Source of the DNA: Aestuariibaculum sediminum | Lineage (GTDB): Bacteria > Bacteroidota > Bacteroidia > Flavobacteriales > Flavobacteriaceae | Reading direction: 5' to 3' | Length of the DNA: 64,000 nucleotides | NCBI RefSeq assembly: GCF_014596945.1 | Contig: NZ_JACVXB010000004.1 | Location: 186,001 to 250,000 of the forward strand | Shown: positions 1-8,935 of the stretch, piece by piece | Numbering within the stretch: the stretch's first letter is position 1 | Layout: the number at the start of each line of letters is the position of its first letter | Notes under the pieces: model-generated | Database searches by the model: none | What the model was told of the DNA's origin: nothing | The model's input: the letters and a program-made list of their open reading frames with translations, nothing else | Translations under genes and position numbers: made by a program

Positions 1-845
1 TGGTTACACCTTTTAAAAAAGACCAAAGTGTCGACCATGAAGCTTTAACCAACATAGTTAATTTCAACATAGAAAATGGTGTTGAGTATCTTGTTATTTG
101 TGGCACAACCGGTGAGGTCGTTACCCTTACAAAGCAAGAGAAAAAGGAAGTTGTTGAAACAGTTGTTAAAGCGAATAATGGTCGTGTACCGATGGTTTTA
201 GGTATTGGAGGTAATAACACGGCTCTGGTTGTAGAAGAAATAAAATCAACTGATTTAAGCCGGATGGATGCTATTTTGTCGGTTTGTCCTTATTACAGCA
301 AACCAACACAAGAAGGTATTTATCAGCATTTTAAAGCTATTTCAGAGGCTTCTCCTGTAGATATAATTCTATATAATGTACCAGGTCGCACTGCTAAAAA
401 TATGGAGGCTTCCACAACGCTGCGTTTGGCTAAAGATTTTGAAAATATTGTTGGTGTAAAAGAAGCAGGTAATAATACAGGGCAATATCTAGATTTACTA
501 AAGGACTGCCCTGAAGATTTTTCTATAATATCAGGAGACGACGATTTAGCTCTTGGCGTAGTTTTAGCAGGTGGTGCTGGTGTAATTTCGGTTATCGGAC
601 AAGGGTTCCCAAAGGAATTTTCTGAAATGATTCGTTTGGGCTTAGAAGGTAAAGCTAAAGACGCTCATGAAATCTATTTTAGGCTAATAGACGTTATTGG
701 TTATATTTTTGAAGAAAATAACCCGGCAGGTATAAAAGGCGTGTTTGAAGCTTTAGGTTACTGTAATGATACGGTAAGATTACCGTTAGTGCCTGCAACC
801 GCTGGCTTAAAAGCTAAAATAAAAACATTTGTAGAAAACTTTTAG
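1..845 (+). CDS. dapA: 4-hydroxy-tetrahydrodipicolinate synthase, 5' end missing
   Basis: DapA condenses pyruvate with aspartate semialdehyde, the first committed step of the diaminopimelate/lysine pathway, in the cytoplasm. The open frame runs from the window edge (reading from base 3, VTPF...), so the true start lies outside. Visible family signatures are the GTTGE loop (the Thr pair of the active site), the catalytic tyrosine in LYNVPGR and the Schiff-base lysine in GVKEAG. The C-terminal end is complete. The next gene begins one base after the stop, so the two are probably co-transcribed. Confidence 0.95.
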   Translation, partial: VTPFKKDQSVDHEALTNIVNFNIENGVEYLVICGTTGEVVTLTKQEKKEVVETVVKANNGRVPMVLGIGGNNTALVVEEIKSTDLSRMDAILSVCPYYSKPTQEGIYQHFKAISEASPVDIILYNVPGRTAKNMEASTTLRLAKDFENIVGVKEAGNNTGQYLDLLKDCPEDFSIISGDDDLALGVVLAGGAGVISVIGQGFPKEFSEMIRLGLEGKAKDAHEIYFRLIDVIGYIFEENNPAGIKGVFEALGYCNDTVRLPLVPATAGLKAKIKTFVENF

Positions 846-846
846 T

Positions 847-1770
847 TTGATAAATAAGATAAAAGATCCAGGAGTAGGTAATGCCTCAGCACAGTATGCC
901 AAGCGTATGCTTAAAACGGATGGTTCTTTTAACTTAAAGTACAAGAATAAACCACGAAAATTTTCCGAAGCTTATCACTTTTTGGTAAATATTTCGTGGT
1001 TTTATTTTTTTAGCCTGTCATTTTTGATAGGCTTTTTGGTTAATGCGCTATTCGCTATAATATATTTGATTATAGGAATAGAAGAAATTGTAAAACCATC
1101 GGGAAGTGTATTTCAGGATTTCCTTAATGCTTTCTTTTTTTCAACACAAACCTTTACTACTGTCGGTTATGGGGCAATGTCTCCACATGGTATTTTAAGT
1201 GGATTTGTTGCTTCGGTAGAAGCTTTTCTAGGATTAATGCTGTTTGCCTTCGTTACTGGTCTTATTTACGGAAGGTTCTCAAAACCGAAATCGGCTGTAA
1301 GATTTAGTGAACATTTAATTTTACGAGACTTTAATCATGGTCGGGCAATTATGTTTAGGCTTGTGAATAACCGTAAATCGGTAATGATAAAGCCAAAAAT
1401 ATCAGTAACATTAATGCTTTCTGAACCAAATGAAGCAGGAGAATATCAAAATAATTTTTATCTCTTAAAATTAGAACGTAACGAAATAGATTATTTACCA
1501 ACCACTTGGACTGTTGTTCATGAATTAGATGAAGAGAGTCCTCTTTATGAAATTTCAAACCAGGAAATTGTTAAATTACACGGAGAACTTATTATCATGA
1601 TGAGTTATTACGACGAATCTTTTAATCAGGAAGTTCATAAAATTCATTCTTATCTTTTAAATGAAGCTAAAATAGATTACAAATTTGCTAAGGCTCAAAA
1701 CTTTAATAAACAAGGGGCTTTAGTCTTGGATTATGATCTTTTTGAAGCCATCGAACCGTACAAAAGTTAA
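847..1770 (+). CDS. Inward-rectifier-type potassium channel (KirBac family)
   Basis: A 307-residue inner-membrane channel predicted to conduct K+. It shows an N-terminal slide-helix region with KDPG, a first membrane helix at about residues 48-75, a pore loop with the filter TVGYG at residues 105-109, a second helix at about 120-140, and a C-terminal cytoplasmic beta-rich IRK domain. The start is TTG, one base after the dapA stop. I keep it because the KDPG segment conserved in KirBac proteins lies upstream of the first internal ATG. I see no link in function to dapA. Confidence 0.9.
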   Translation: MINKIKDPGVGNASAQYAKRMLKTDGSFNLKYKNKPRKFSEAYHFLVNISWFYFFSLSFLIGFLVNALFAIIYLIIGIEEIVKPSGSVFQDFLNAFFFSTQTFTTVGYGAMSPHGILSGFVASVEAFLGLMLFAFVTGLIYGRFSKPKSAVRFSEHLILRDFNHGRAIMFRLVNNRKSVMIKPKISVTLMLSEPNEAGEYQNNFYLLKLERNEIDYLPTTWTVVHELDEESPLYEISNQEIVKLHGELIIMMSYYDESFNQEVHKIHSYLLNEAKIDYKFAKAQNFNKQGALVLDYDLFEAIEPYKS

Positions 1771-1852
1771 ATATTACTTAATCCTTGCTAGTACTTTATA
1801 ACAACAATTATTTTAGCAATAAATAATATTTTTAAAATCCATATTATTAACG

Positions 1853-1860
1853 TAATTTTG
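1853..1860 (+). promoter_or_regulatory. Putative -7 promoter box for the bamD operon
   Basis: TAATTTTG matches the Bacteroidota -7 element TAnnTTTG and lies about 100 bases before bamD in a 190-base gap. I did not find a convincing -33 element. Confidence 0.45.
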
Positions 1861-1961
1861 CGTCTTGTTTTAAAGCAATGAAATATGCATATTTACAATA
1901 AATTAGGTATGTTTATAAGATGCATATGACGTTTGATAATTGAAACAGGTAATAACAACAA

Positions 1962-2777
1962 ATGAAAAGATATCTTTATTTAATATTAACAGTCGCATTA
2001 TTAAGCTCTTGTAGCGAATATCAAAAAACGTTAAAGTCGGAAGATGTAGCTGCAAAGTATAAAATGGGAGAAGAACTTTATAACGAAGGTAAGTATACTA
2101 AAGCAAATAGGCTTTTTGAGCCACTTATTGCAAGTTATAGAGGAAAACCCCAAGCCGAAAAGTTAATGTATTTGTATTCTAAATCGTTATTCGAAATTGG
2201 CGATTATTATACAGCAGGATATCAGTTAGAACGTTTCGCTACCAGCTACCCTAAAAGTGAAAAAATAGAAGAAGTCTCTTTTTTAGCAGCGAAAAGTTTT
2301 TACATGCGTTCGCCTATCTATTCAAAGGATCAAACAGAAACAAAAGAAGCTATTGAAAAACTTCAGGGGTTTATTAATAAATTTCCAACTTCCGAATATC
2401 AGTCTGCAGCCAATGAGCTGGTAAAAGAATTGGATTTTAAATTAGAAAAGAAAGCTTTTGAAATAGCTAAGCAATATAATACGATTTCCGATTATGAGGC
2501 TTCTATAAAGTCATTTGATAATTTTGTTATCGAATTTCCAGGATCTTCATTACGAGAGGAAGCTTTTTATTACAGGCTAGATTCTGCTTACAAAATTGCA
2601 GTAAATAGTGTTGAATATAAAAGAACTCTTAACGGAATTGTGCCATTAAAAAAGCAGCGTTTAGAGCAAGCAAAAGAATTTTGTGATGCATTTAAAGAAT
2701 CGTATGCAAGTTCTAATCATATTGAAGAAGTCAATGAGATAGGATTAATTTTAGACGAAGAAATAAAAAATTTATAG
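1962..2777 (+). CDS. bamD: Outer membrane assembly lipoprotein BamD
   Basis: BamD is the essential lipoprotein partner of BamA in the machine that folds beta-barrels into the outer membrane. The 271-residue product begins with a lipoprotein signal ending in LLSSC (Cys17). It continues with alpha-helical TPR-like repeats, for example around YNEGKYTKANRLFEPL and the following 35-residue units. Length and domain order fit BamD/YfiO. It starts a same-strand run bamD-rpoZ-coaBC-porD-recN with short gaps. Confidence 0.92.
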   Translation: MKRYLYLILTVALLSSCSEYQKTLKSEDVAAKYKMGEELYNEGKYTKANRLFEPLIASYRGKPQAEKLMYLYSKSLFEIGDYYTAGYQLERFATSYPKSEKIEEVSFLAAKSFYMRSPIYSKDQTETKEAIEKLQGFINKFPTSEYQSAANELVKELDFKLEKKAFEIAKQYNTISDYEASIKSFDNFVIEFPGSSLREEAFYYRLDSAYKIAVNSVEYKRTLNGIVPLKKQRLEQAKEFCDAFKESYASSNHIEEVNEIGLILDEEIKNL

Positions 2778-2802
2778 CATAAAAAGTTAAATTATAAAAA
2801 CG

Positions 2803-3129
2803 ATGGATTTAAAGAAAACCAATGCTCCTGTTAATACCATTACGTACGACAGAAATCAAATTGACGAGCCAACTGGAAACATTTACGAGTCAATTTCTAT
2901 CATCTCAAGACGTGCTGAGCAAATTAACACAGAGATTAAAAAAGAACTTATCGATAAGTTAGAAGAGTTTGCTACTTATAATGATAGTTTAGAAGAAATC
3001 TTTGAGAACAAAGAGCAAATTGAGGTATCTAAGTTTTACGAAAAATTACCAAAACCTCACGCTTTAGCTGTTCAAGAATGGTTAACCGATAAAGTTTATT
3101 TTAGAAACACTGAAGAAGACAATCAGTAA
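2803..3129 (+). CDS. rpoZ: RNA polymerase omega subunit, Bacteroidota type
   Basis: A 108-residue cytoplasmic protein matching the divergent omega (Rpb6-like) subunit of Bacteroidota, which helps assemble RNA polymerase around beta prime. The recognisable segment is GNIYESISIISRRAEQIN near residues 25-43, equivalent to the conserved helix that holds the beta-prime tail. It lies 25 bases after bamD and 12 bases before coaBC, an arrangement I recall as common in the family. Identification rests on this motif and context. Confidence 0.88.
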   Translation: MDLKKTNAPVNTITYDRNQIDEPTGNIYESISIISRRAEQINTEIKKELIDKLEEFATYNDSLEEIFENKEQIEVSKFYEKLPKPHALAVQEWLTDKVYFRNTEEDNQ

Positions 3130-3141
3130 TACGTTTTTAAA

Positions 3142-4353
3142 ATGTCAATATTAAGCGGCAAGAACATACTATTAGGAATTAGTGGTGGTATTGCCGCTTA
3201 CAAAACCGCTTCATTAGTTAGGTTATTTATAAAGTCGGGTGCTCATGTAAAAGTTGTAATGACGCCTTCAGCTAAAGATTTTATAACCCCTTTAACCTTA
3301 TCTACACTTTCTAAACATCCGGTTTACTCTTCATTTACAAACGAAGAAGACGATAATGCCGTTTGGAACAATCACGTCGATTTAGGCCTATGGGCCGATT
3401 TATTTGTTATCGCTCCAGCCACAGCAAATACCCTGTCTAAAATGGCTAATGGTGTTTGCGATAATTTATTACTTGCCACCTATTTGTCTGCAAAATGCAC
3501 TGTGTATTTTGCGCCTGCGATGGATTTAGATATGTACAAACACAAAAGTACCCTTAATTCTTTTAAGTCGCTAGAAGCATATGGAAACATTATGATTCCT
3601 GCCGGAACTGGAGAATTGGCAAGCGGATTGGTAGGCGAAGGGCGCATGGCAGAACCAGAAGATATCGTTACTTTTATTGAACAAGATATTCTTGATAAGT
3701 TACCACTTCGCGGAAAAAAAGTTTTAATTACTGCTGGTCCAACTTATGAAGTTATAGATCCGGTTCGTTTTATAGGAAACCATTCTAGTGGCAAAATGGG
3801 CTTTGAAATAGCAAAAGCGGTTGCCAATTTAGGAGGTGAAGTGATATTGGTATCAGGACCAACAAACCAAAAAGTAAATCATAGTTTAATACAGGTTGTT
3901 TCTGTAACAAGTGCACAAGACATGTATGAGGCTGTACATGAATATTACGCTTCGGTTGATGTAGCAATCTGTTCGGCAGCGGTTGCCGACTATAAACCAA
4001 AACAAGTGGCTTCTCAGAAAATAAAAAAGAAAGAAGCAGCGTTAACTTTAGAGTTAGAGAAAACTCAGGATATATTAGCATCACTAGGAAAAAGTAAAAA
4101 ACATCAGTTTTTGGTAGGTTTTGCCTTAGAAACTAATAACGAACTAGAAAATGCAAAAGACAAGCTAAAAAGAAAGAATTTAAATTTAATTGTGTTAAAT
4201 TCGTTAAATGATAAAGGAGCCGGTTTTAAAGGCGATACTAATAAAGTAACCTTTATCGATAACAAGAATAATATTGATGAGTTTCAATTAAAATCTAAAG
4301 CAGAAGTTGCTAAAGATTTGATAAATAAAATATTAAAACAAATTAATGCGTAA
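3142..4353 (+). CDS. coaBC: Bifunctional phosphopantothenoylcysteine decarboxylase / phosphopantothenate-cysteine ligase
   Basis: Makes 4'-phosphopantetheine in coenzyme A synthesis: the C-terminal half joins cysteine to phosphopantothenate and the N-terminal flavoprotein half decarboxylates the product. The N-domain (about 1-180) shows GISGGIAAYK, the His of NNHVDLGLWAD and PAMDLDMY. The C-domain (about 188-400) starts with ITAGPTYEVIDPVRFIGNHSSGKMG. In the substrate lid the usual ACGxxGxGRM reads ASGLVGEGRM, so the proton-donor cysteine is Ser161 (see findings). The stop overlaps the next gene by eight bases. Confidence 0.95.
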   Translation: MSILSGKNILLGISGGIAAYKTASLVRLFIKSGAHVKVVMTPSAKDFITPLTLSTLSKHPVYSSFTNEEDDNAVWNNHVDLGLWADLFVIAPATANTLSKMANGVCDNLLLATYLSAKCTVYFAPAMDLDMYKHKSTLNSFKSLEAYGNIMIPAGTGELASGLVGEGRMAEPEDIVTFIEQDILDKLPLRGKKVLITAGPTYEVIDPVRFIGNHSSGKMGFEIAKAVANLGGEVILVSGPTNQKVNHSLIQVVSVTSAQDMYEAVHEYYASVDVAICSAAVADYKPKQVASQKIKKKEAALTLELEKTQDILASLGKSKKHQFLVGFALETNNELENAKDKLKRKNLNLIVLNSLNDKGAGFKGDTNKVTFIDNKNNIDEFQLKSKAEVAKDLINKILKQINA

Positions 4354-5233
4354 CATTCTTCTAGTTTTATTCTTCAGTTTAAGTCATCTTGGCTTTGCCC
4401 AAGAGCTAAATTGTAATGTTGTTGTTAATGCACAGCAAACAGGAAATGAAAATTTTCCCATTTTTAAAACATTAGAAAAACAACTTATCGAGTTTATAAA
4501 TAATACGAAATGGACCGATAAACCCTTTGCACTTCAAGAGCGTATTGATTGTAGTTTTATTGTGAATGTAACCAATTATAGTGGAGAAGCATTTCAAGCT
4601 TCGCTTCAGGTGCAGTCATCCAGACCGGTGTATGGTTCTTCATTTAGTACTCCTATTTATAATTTTAACGATAAAGATTTTAATTTTAGATATTTAGAAT
4701 ATCAAAACTTAATTTTTAATCCAACACAGTACCAGTCTAATTTAGTATCTGTAATCGCCTTTCACGTGTATATGGTTTTAGGTTTAGATGCCGACTCGTT
4801 TGCACCAAATGGTGGTGATCCGTATTTTAGGCAAGCCCAAATTATTACAAATTACTCACAACAAGATAATTTTAAAGGGTGGAAGGTAGAAGACGGTTTA
4901 CAAAGCCGTTTTGCATTAATCGATAATATTTTATCGCCAACGTTTAAAGAATACCGCCAGGTGATGTACGATTATCATAGACAGGGATTAGATATAATGA
5001 ACGATAATCCTAAAACCGGCAAGGAGGAGGTTGCAACTTCTTTAAAAAAATTCCAATCTATGAATTCACGTCGCCCCAATTCATTTTTACTTCGAACATT
5101 TTTCGATGCAAAGGCCGATGAAATTGAACAAATTTTTACTGGTGGTCCTAGTGTAAATATCGCCAGTGTTAAGGAAACGCTTCAAAAAGTTGCGCCAACT
5201 TATAGCAGTAAATGGCAAAATATTAAGTTTTAG
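4346..5233 (+). CDS. porD: DUF4835 (PorD-like) protein
   Basis: A 295-residue exported protein with a signal peptide ending at GFAQE. The mature part matches DUF4835, called PorD in type IX secretion work, from phrases such as GGDPYFRQAQIITNYSQQDNFKGWK and the RPVYGSSFSTPIYNFND segment. Its exact role is unsettled; it has been linked to secretion of gliding and virulence proteins in related genera. It overlaps coaBC by eight bases and is followed by recN, so it is likely transcribed with these housekeeping genes. Confidence 0.85.
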   Translation: MRNILLVLFFSLSHLGFAQELNCNVVVNAQQTGNENFPIFKTLEKQLIEFINNTKWTDKPFALQERIDCSFIVNVTNYSGEAFQASLQVQSSRPVYGSSFSTPIYNFNDKDFNFRYLEYQNLIFNPTQYQSNLVSVIAFHVYMVLGLDADSFAPNGGDPYFRQAQIITNYSQQDNFKGWKVEDGLQSRFALIDNILSPTFKEYRQVMYDYHRQGLDIMNDNPKTGKEEVATSLKKFQSMNSRRPNSFLLRTFFDAKADEIEQIFTGGPSVNIASVKETLQKVAPTYSSKWQNIKF

Positions 5234-5277
5234 GTTAGGTAACTTTTAAACTTTCAACGTCTAAACTTTCAATTTGA

Positions 5278-6930
5278 ATGTTAACATCACTTTCAATTAA
5301 AAATTATGCATTAATCGATCAGTTAAATGTAAATTTTAACGATGGGTTTTCAATTATTACAGGAGAAACTGGAGCAGGGAAATCTATTTTATTAGGAGGG
5401 TTGTCTCTAATTCTGGGTAAACGTGCCGATTTAAGTAGTTTAAAGGACAGCTCGGTAAAATGTGTTATTGAAGCCGTTTTTAATATTTCAAATTACCATT
5501 TAAAAGATTTTTTTGAAGCTGAAGACTTGGATTATGACGAACAAACTATTATTCGTAGAGAAATATTACCTTCGGGAAAATCCAGAGCGTTTGTAAACGA
5601 TTCGCCTGTAAACTTAAGTAGTTTACAATTATTGGGTGAGCGTTTAATCGATATTCATTCTCAACATCAGACGTTGGCTTTAACTACAGATACATTCCAG
5701 TTTCAGGTGATTGATGCTTTGGCTAATAATGACAGTAACTTACAAAAATATACTTCTGAATTAAAATCATATAAAACATTAAAAAAGGAATTAAAATCAC
5801 TTTTAGAATTTCAGGCAGAAGCAATAAAAGAGCACGACTATAATAGTTTTTTGTTAAATGAATTACTTGAAGCCCAATTAGTTGATGGTGAATTGGAAGC
5901 TCTTGAAGAAGAGTATGAAAGTTTGAATAATGTAGAAAGTATTAAAGATAATTTAGGAGAAGCTTACCAGTTATTAACAGATGAACAAATTGGAGCTATT
6001 AGCACTTTAACTGCTTTAAAAAGTACATTACAAAAATTAAGTTCCTTTGGAAGTAAATATGAGGATTTATACAACAGGGTAAATAGCAGCTTAATAGAAC
6101 TGGATGATGTTTACCGAGAAGTGGATGTGCTTAAGGATGATTTGGAAGCGGATCCTAACCGACTAGAAATAGTCGATTCTAAATTACGTTTGCTGCATAA
6201 TTTAATGCAAAAACACGTGGTGGAATCAGTTTCTGAGCTCATAAATATAAAGGAACAACTTGAACAAAAAGTAGCCGTTACCGAAAATTTGGATGAGGAT
6301 ATTCAACATAAAGAGCGTGAGATTAATGCAAAGTCAGAGGCACTTGATAAGCTTGCTAAAACCATTCACGATAATCGCTTTAAAGTACTTCCTGAATTAA
6401 AAGCACAGTTAGAATCTATTCTTTCGGGCTTAGGTATGCCGAATGCACAGTTTAGTATAGAAGTGAGGCTAAAGGATGAATATTTATCAAACGGAAAAGA
6501 TGAGTTGTCATTTCTGTTTTCAGCTAATAAGGGCGGAAATTATAATGAACTAAAGAAGGCGGCGTCCGGAGGTGAACTTTCCAGAATTATGCTTGCCATA
6601 AAATCAGTATTGGCAAAATATATTCAGTTGCCCACCATTATGTTTGATGAAATTGATACAGGAGTTTCTGGTGAAATATCTAATAAAATGGGGGATATTA
6701 TGCGGGAAATGAGTAAGACAATGCAAGTGTTTTCAATTACGCATTTGCCGCAAGTAGCTGCCAAAGGACATACACATTATAAGGTTTATAAAGAAGATAT
6801 TAACGAGGTAACACACTCTAATTTAGTGCAATTAAATCACGACGAGCGAATTGTTGAAATTGCTCAAATGTTAGGGGGTGTGGAAATGTCTTCTTCTGCT
6901 ATAGCACACGCCAAAGAATTATTAAACTGA
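5278..6930 (+). CDS. recN: DNA repair ATPase RecN
   Basis: An SMC-like ATPase that acts early in double-strand break repair. The 550-residue protein has the N-terminal Walker A GETGAGKS (about residue 30), a QHQ/Q-loop region, central coiled coil (about 155-370), and the C-terminal ABC signature ASGGELSRIMLAIK followed by Walker B TIMFDEIDTGVSGEI and THLPQVAA. Length and order are typical. It closes the bamD-rpoZ-coaBC-porD run, 44 bases after porD. Confidence 0.95.
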   Translation: MLTSLSIKNYALIDQLNVNFNDGFSIITGETGAGKSILLGGLSLILGKRADLSSLKDSSVKCVIEAVFNISNYHLKDFFEAEDLDYDEQTIIRREILPSGKSRAFVNDSPVNLSSLQLLGERLIDIHSQHQTLALTTDTFQFQVIDALANNDSNLQKYTSELKSYKTLKKELKSLLEFQAEAIKEHDYNSFLLNELLEAQLVDGELEALEEEYESLNNVESIKDNLGEAYQLLTDEQIGAISTLTALKSTLQKLSSFGSKYEDLYNRVNSSLIELDDVYREVDVLKDDLEADPNRLEIVDSKLRLLHNLMQKHVVESVSELINIKEQLEQKVAVTENLDEDIQHKEREINAKSEALDKLAKTIHDNRFKVLPELKAQLESILSGLGMPNAQFSIEVRLKDEYLSNGKDELSFLFSANKGGNYNELKKAASGGELSRIMLAIKSVLAKYIQLPTIMFDEIDTGVSGEISNKMGDIMREMSKTMQVFSITHLPQVAAKGHTHYKVYKEDINEVTHSNLVQLNHDERIVEIAQMLGGVEMSSSAIAHAKELLN

Positions 6931-6969
6931 AAAAAGTGAAAAGTGTTAAATTAAAAGTTTAAAGTTTAT

Positions 6970-6977
6970 TATTTTTG
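6970..6977 (+). promoter_or_regulatory. Putative -7 promoter box for fabI
   Basis: TATTTTTG fits TAnnTTTG and lies 53 bases before the fabI ATG, giving a leader of about 48 bases. No clear -33 box. Confidence 0.5.
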
Positions 6978-7030
6978 ACCTCTAATAGTTTATACAAACT
7001 ATACGAATTAACGGAAAAACAATTTTAAAA

Positions 7031-7849
7031 ATGTCATATAATTTATTAAAAGGAAAAAAAGGAATCATTTTTGGGGCTTTAGACTCAAATTCGATTGCAT
7101 GGAAAACAGCAGAACGTGTTCATGAAGAAGGAGGAGAGTTTGTTTTAACTAATGCGCCAGTAGCAATGCGTATGGGACAAATTAACGAATTGGCTGAAAA
7201 AACAGGTTCTCAGGTAATTCCTGCCGACGCAACATCGGTTGAAGATTTACAAAAGTTAGTAGAGCAATCTATGGAGATTTTAGGAGGTAAGATAGATTTT
7301 GTACTTCACTCTATTGGTATGTCTATTAATGTGCGTAAAGGCAAACACTATACCGATCAAAATTACGATTGGACACAAAAAGGGACTGATGTTTCTGCTA
7401 TGTCTTTTCATAAAGTTATGCAAACCCTTTATAAGGCCGATGCAATGAATGAGTGGGGTAGTATCGTGGCTTTAAGTTATATGGCTGCGCAACGCGTGTT
7501 TCCAGATTATAACGATATGGCTGACAATAAGGCCTATTTAGAGAGTATTGCTCGTAGTTTTGGGTATTTCTTTGGTCGAGATAAAAAAGTACGTGTAAAT
7601 ACTATTTCTCAATCGCCAACACCTACTACAGCAGGTAGTGGAGTAAAAGGTTTCGATGGTTTTATTGCCTATGCCGATAAGATGTCGCCACTTGGTAATG
7701 CCACAGCTTTAGATTGTGCAAACTACTGCGTAACCTTATTCAGTGATTTAACAAAACGTGTAACATTACAAAACTTATATAACGATGGTGGATTTAGCAA
7801 CATGGGTGTAAGCGATGCAGTAATGAGTACTTTTGTTGGTGAAGAATAA
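7031..7849 (+). CDS. fabI: Enoyl-[acyl-carrier-protein] reductase (NADH) FabI
   Basis: Reduces trans-2-enoyl-ACP in the last step of each fatty acid elongation cycle. This 272-residue short-chain dehydrogenase has the FabI active-site layout: Tyr150 (LSYMAA), Tyr160 and Lys167 spaced as Y-x6-K, and SIAW in the N-terminal cofactor loop. It stands alone between its own promoter box and a strong terminator, so it is probably monocistronic. Confidence 0.95.
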   Translation: MSYNLLKGKKGIIFGALDSNSIAWKTAERVHEEGGEFVLTNAPVAMRMGQINELAEKTGSQVIPADATSVEDLQKLVEQSMEILGGKIDFVLHSIGMSINVRKGKHYTDQNYDWTQKGTDVSAMSFHKVMQTLYKADAMNEWGSIVALSYMAAQRVFPDYNDMADNKAYLESIARSFGYFFGRDKKVRVNTISQSPTPTTAGSGVKGFDGFIAYADKMSPLGNATALDCANYCVTLFSDLTKRVTLQNLYNDGGFSNMGVSDAVMSTFVGEE

Positions 7850-7871
7850 AATTCAATTAATAAGCCTATAT

Positions 7872-7900
7872 AAAGCCGCCTTATTTAAGGTGGCTTTTTT
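7872..7900 (+). terminator. Terminator after fabI
   Basis: Hairpin with stem AAGCCGCCTT / AAGGTGGCTT (one G-T pair), loop ATTT, followed by a run of T. Confidence 0.8.
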
Positions 7901-7912
7901 ATTAGGATTAAT

Positions 7913-7920
7913 TACATTTG
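7913..7920 (+). promoter_or_regulatory. -7 box immediately before a start codon (leaderless candidate)
   Basis: TACATTTG fits TAnnTTTG. Its last G is only five bases from the A of the next ATG, so transcription would be expected to begin at or next to the start codon. It directly follows the fabI terminator, which supports a real promoter here. Confidence 0.5.
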
Positions 7921-7924
7921 TGTT

Positions 7925-8935
7925 ATGCAGTTACGCTTTTCATTTATTATTCCCGTTTATAACCGTCCGGATGAGACCAAAGAACTTTTGCAAAGTTTTG
8001 AGGACTTAAATACTAATACACCTTTTGAAATAGTAATCGTAGAGGATGGCTCGGAGATTACATCCGAGGCTGTTGTTGCTGAGTTTAAAGAAAAACTGGA
8101 AATATCATATTATTTTAAGGATAATTCCGGACCTGGAGATTCTAGAAATTTTGGCATGCGGAAAGCCAAAGGGAATTATTTTATAATTTTAGATTCCGAT
8201 TGCATTTTACCACCCCAGTATTTAAATGAAGTAGAAAAAGGGTTAAATGAAAATTATGTTGATTGTTTTGGAGGACCTGATGCCGCACATAATTCATTTA
8301 CCAATTTGCAAAAGGCGATAAACTTTTCGATGACTTCTTTTATTACAACTGGAGGAATTCGTGGAAATAAGAAACGTATCGATAAATTTCAACCTCGAAG
8401 TTTTAATATGGGCATTTCTAAAGCAGCTTTTGAAGCTTCCGGAGGATTTGGTTATATTCATCCTGGCGAAGATCCTGATTTATCAATTAGGCTATGGAAT
8501 TTGGGGTATAAAACAACCCTGATACCCGAAGCTTTTGTGTATCATAAACGACGAATTTCTTGGAGTAAATTTTATAAGCAGGTTAATAAATTTGGTATGG
8601 TTCGACCAATTCTAAATAATTGGCACCCAAGTACAAAAAAAATTACATACTGGTTTCCTACTGTGTTTACGCTAGGTTTTATGTGTAGTTTACTCCTGTT
8701 GTTGGTTCAAGAAAAGACCTTATTTCTGCTTTATGTATTTTATTTTTTCATCGCATTTGTTTCAGCTTTAATTTCAACAAGACAGATTATAGTTTCTATT
8801 TTAAGTGTTGTGGCGATTTGTATTCAGTTTTTTGGTTATGGTTACGGATTTTTAAAATCAACATGGGCCATAGAAGTTCTGATGAAAAATCCGGAATCTC
8901 ATTTTCCAAATTTATTTTTTAAACCAACATGTTAA
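7925..8935 (+). CDS. Family 2 glycosyltransferase with C-terminal membrane segments
   Basis: A 336-residue inverting glycosyltransferase, GT-A fold: FSFIIPVYNRPDE at the N-terminus, IVIVEDGS, the metal/nucleotide region ILDSDC, and the GEDPDLSIRLW acceptor-side motif near residue 180. Three hydrophobic stretches at about 243-312 suggest membrane anchoring, so it probably glycosylates a lipid-linked or envelope substrate; the sugar and acceptor cannot be told. Its end overlaps the next gene by seven bases. Confidence 0.85.
   Translation: MQLRFSFIIPVYNRPDETKELLQSFEDLNTNTPFEIVIVEDGSEITSEAVVAEFKEKLEISYYFKDNSGPGDSRNFGMRKAKGNYFIILDSDCILPPQYLNEVEKGLNENYVDCFGGPDAAHNSFTNLQKAINFSMTSFITTGGIRGNKKRIDKFQPRSFNMGISKAAFEASGGFGYIHPGEDPDLSIRLWNLGYKTTLIPEAFVYHKRRISWSKFYKQVNKFGMVRPILNNWHPSTKKITYWFPTVFTLGFMCSLLLLLVQEKTLFLLYVFYFFIAFVSALISTRQIIVSILSVVAICIQFFGYGYGFLKSTWAIEVLMKNPESHFPNLFFKPTC

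Noticed and set aside
3785-4084. 99-codon antisense frame inside coaBC
   Set aside because: Mirror of a highly conserved coding region; rich in Leu and Pro as usual for antisense shadows.
6931-6950. Shared string AAAAAAGTGAAAAGTG after recN and at about 33025
   Set aside because: The second copy is inside a coding region and both are low-complexity; no sign of a mobile repeat.
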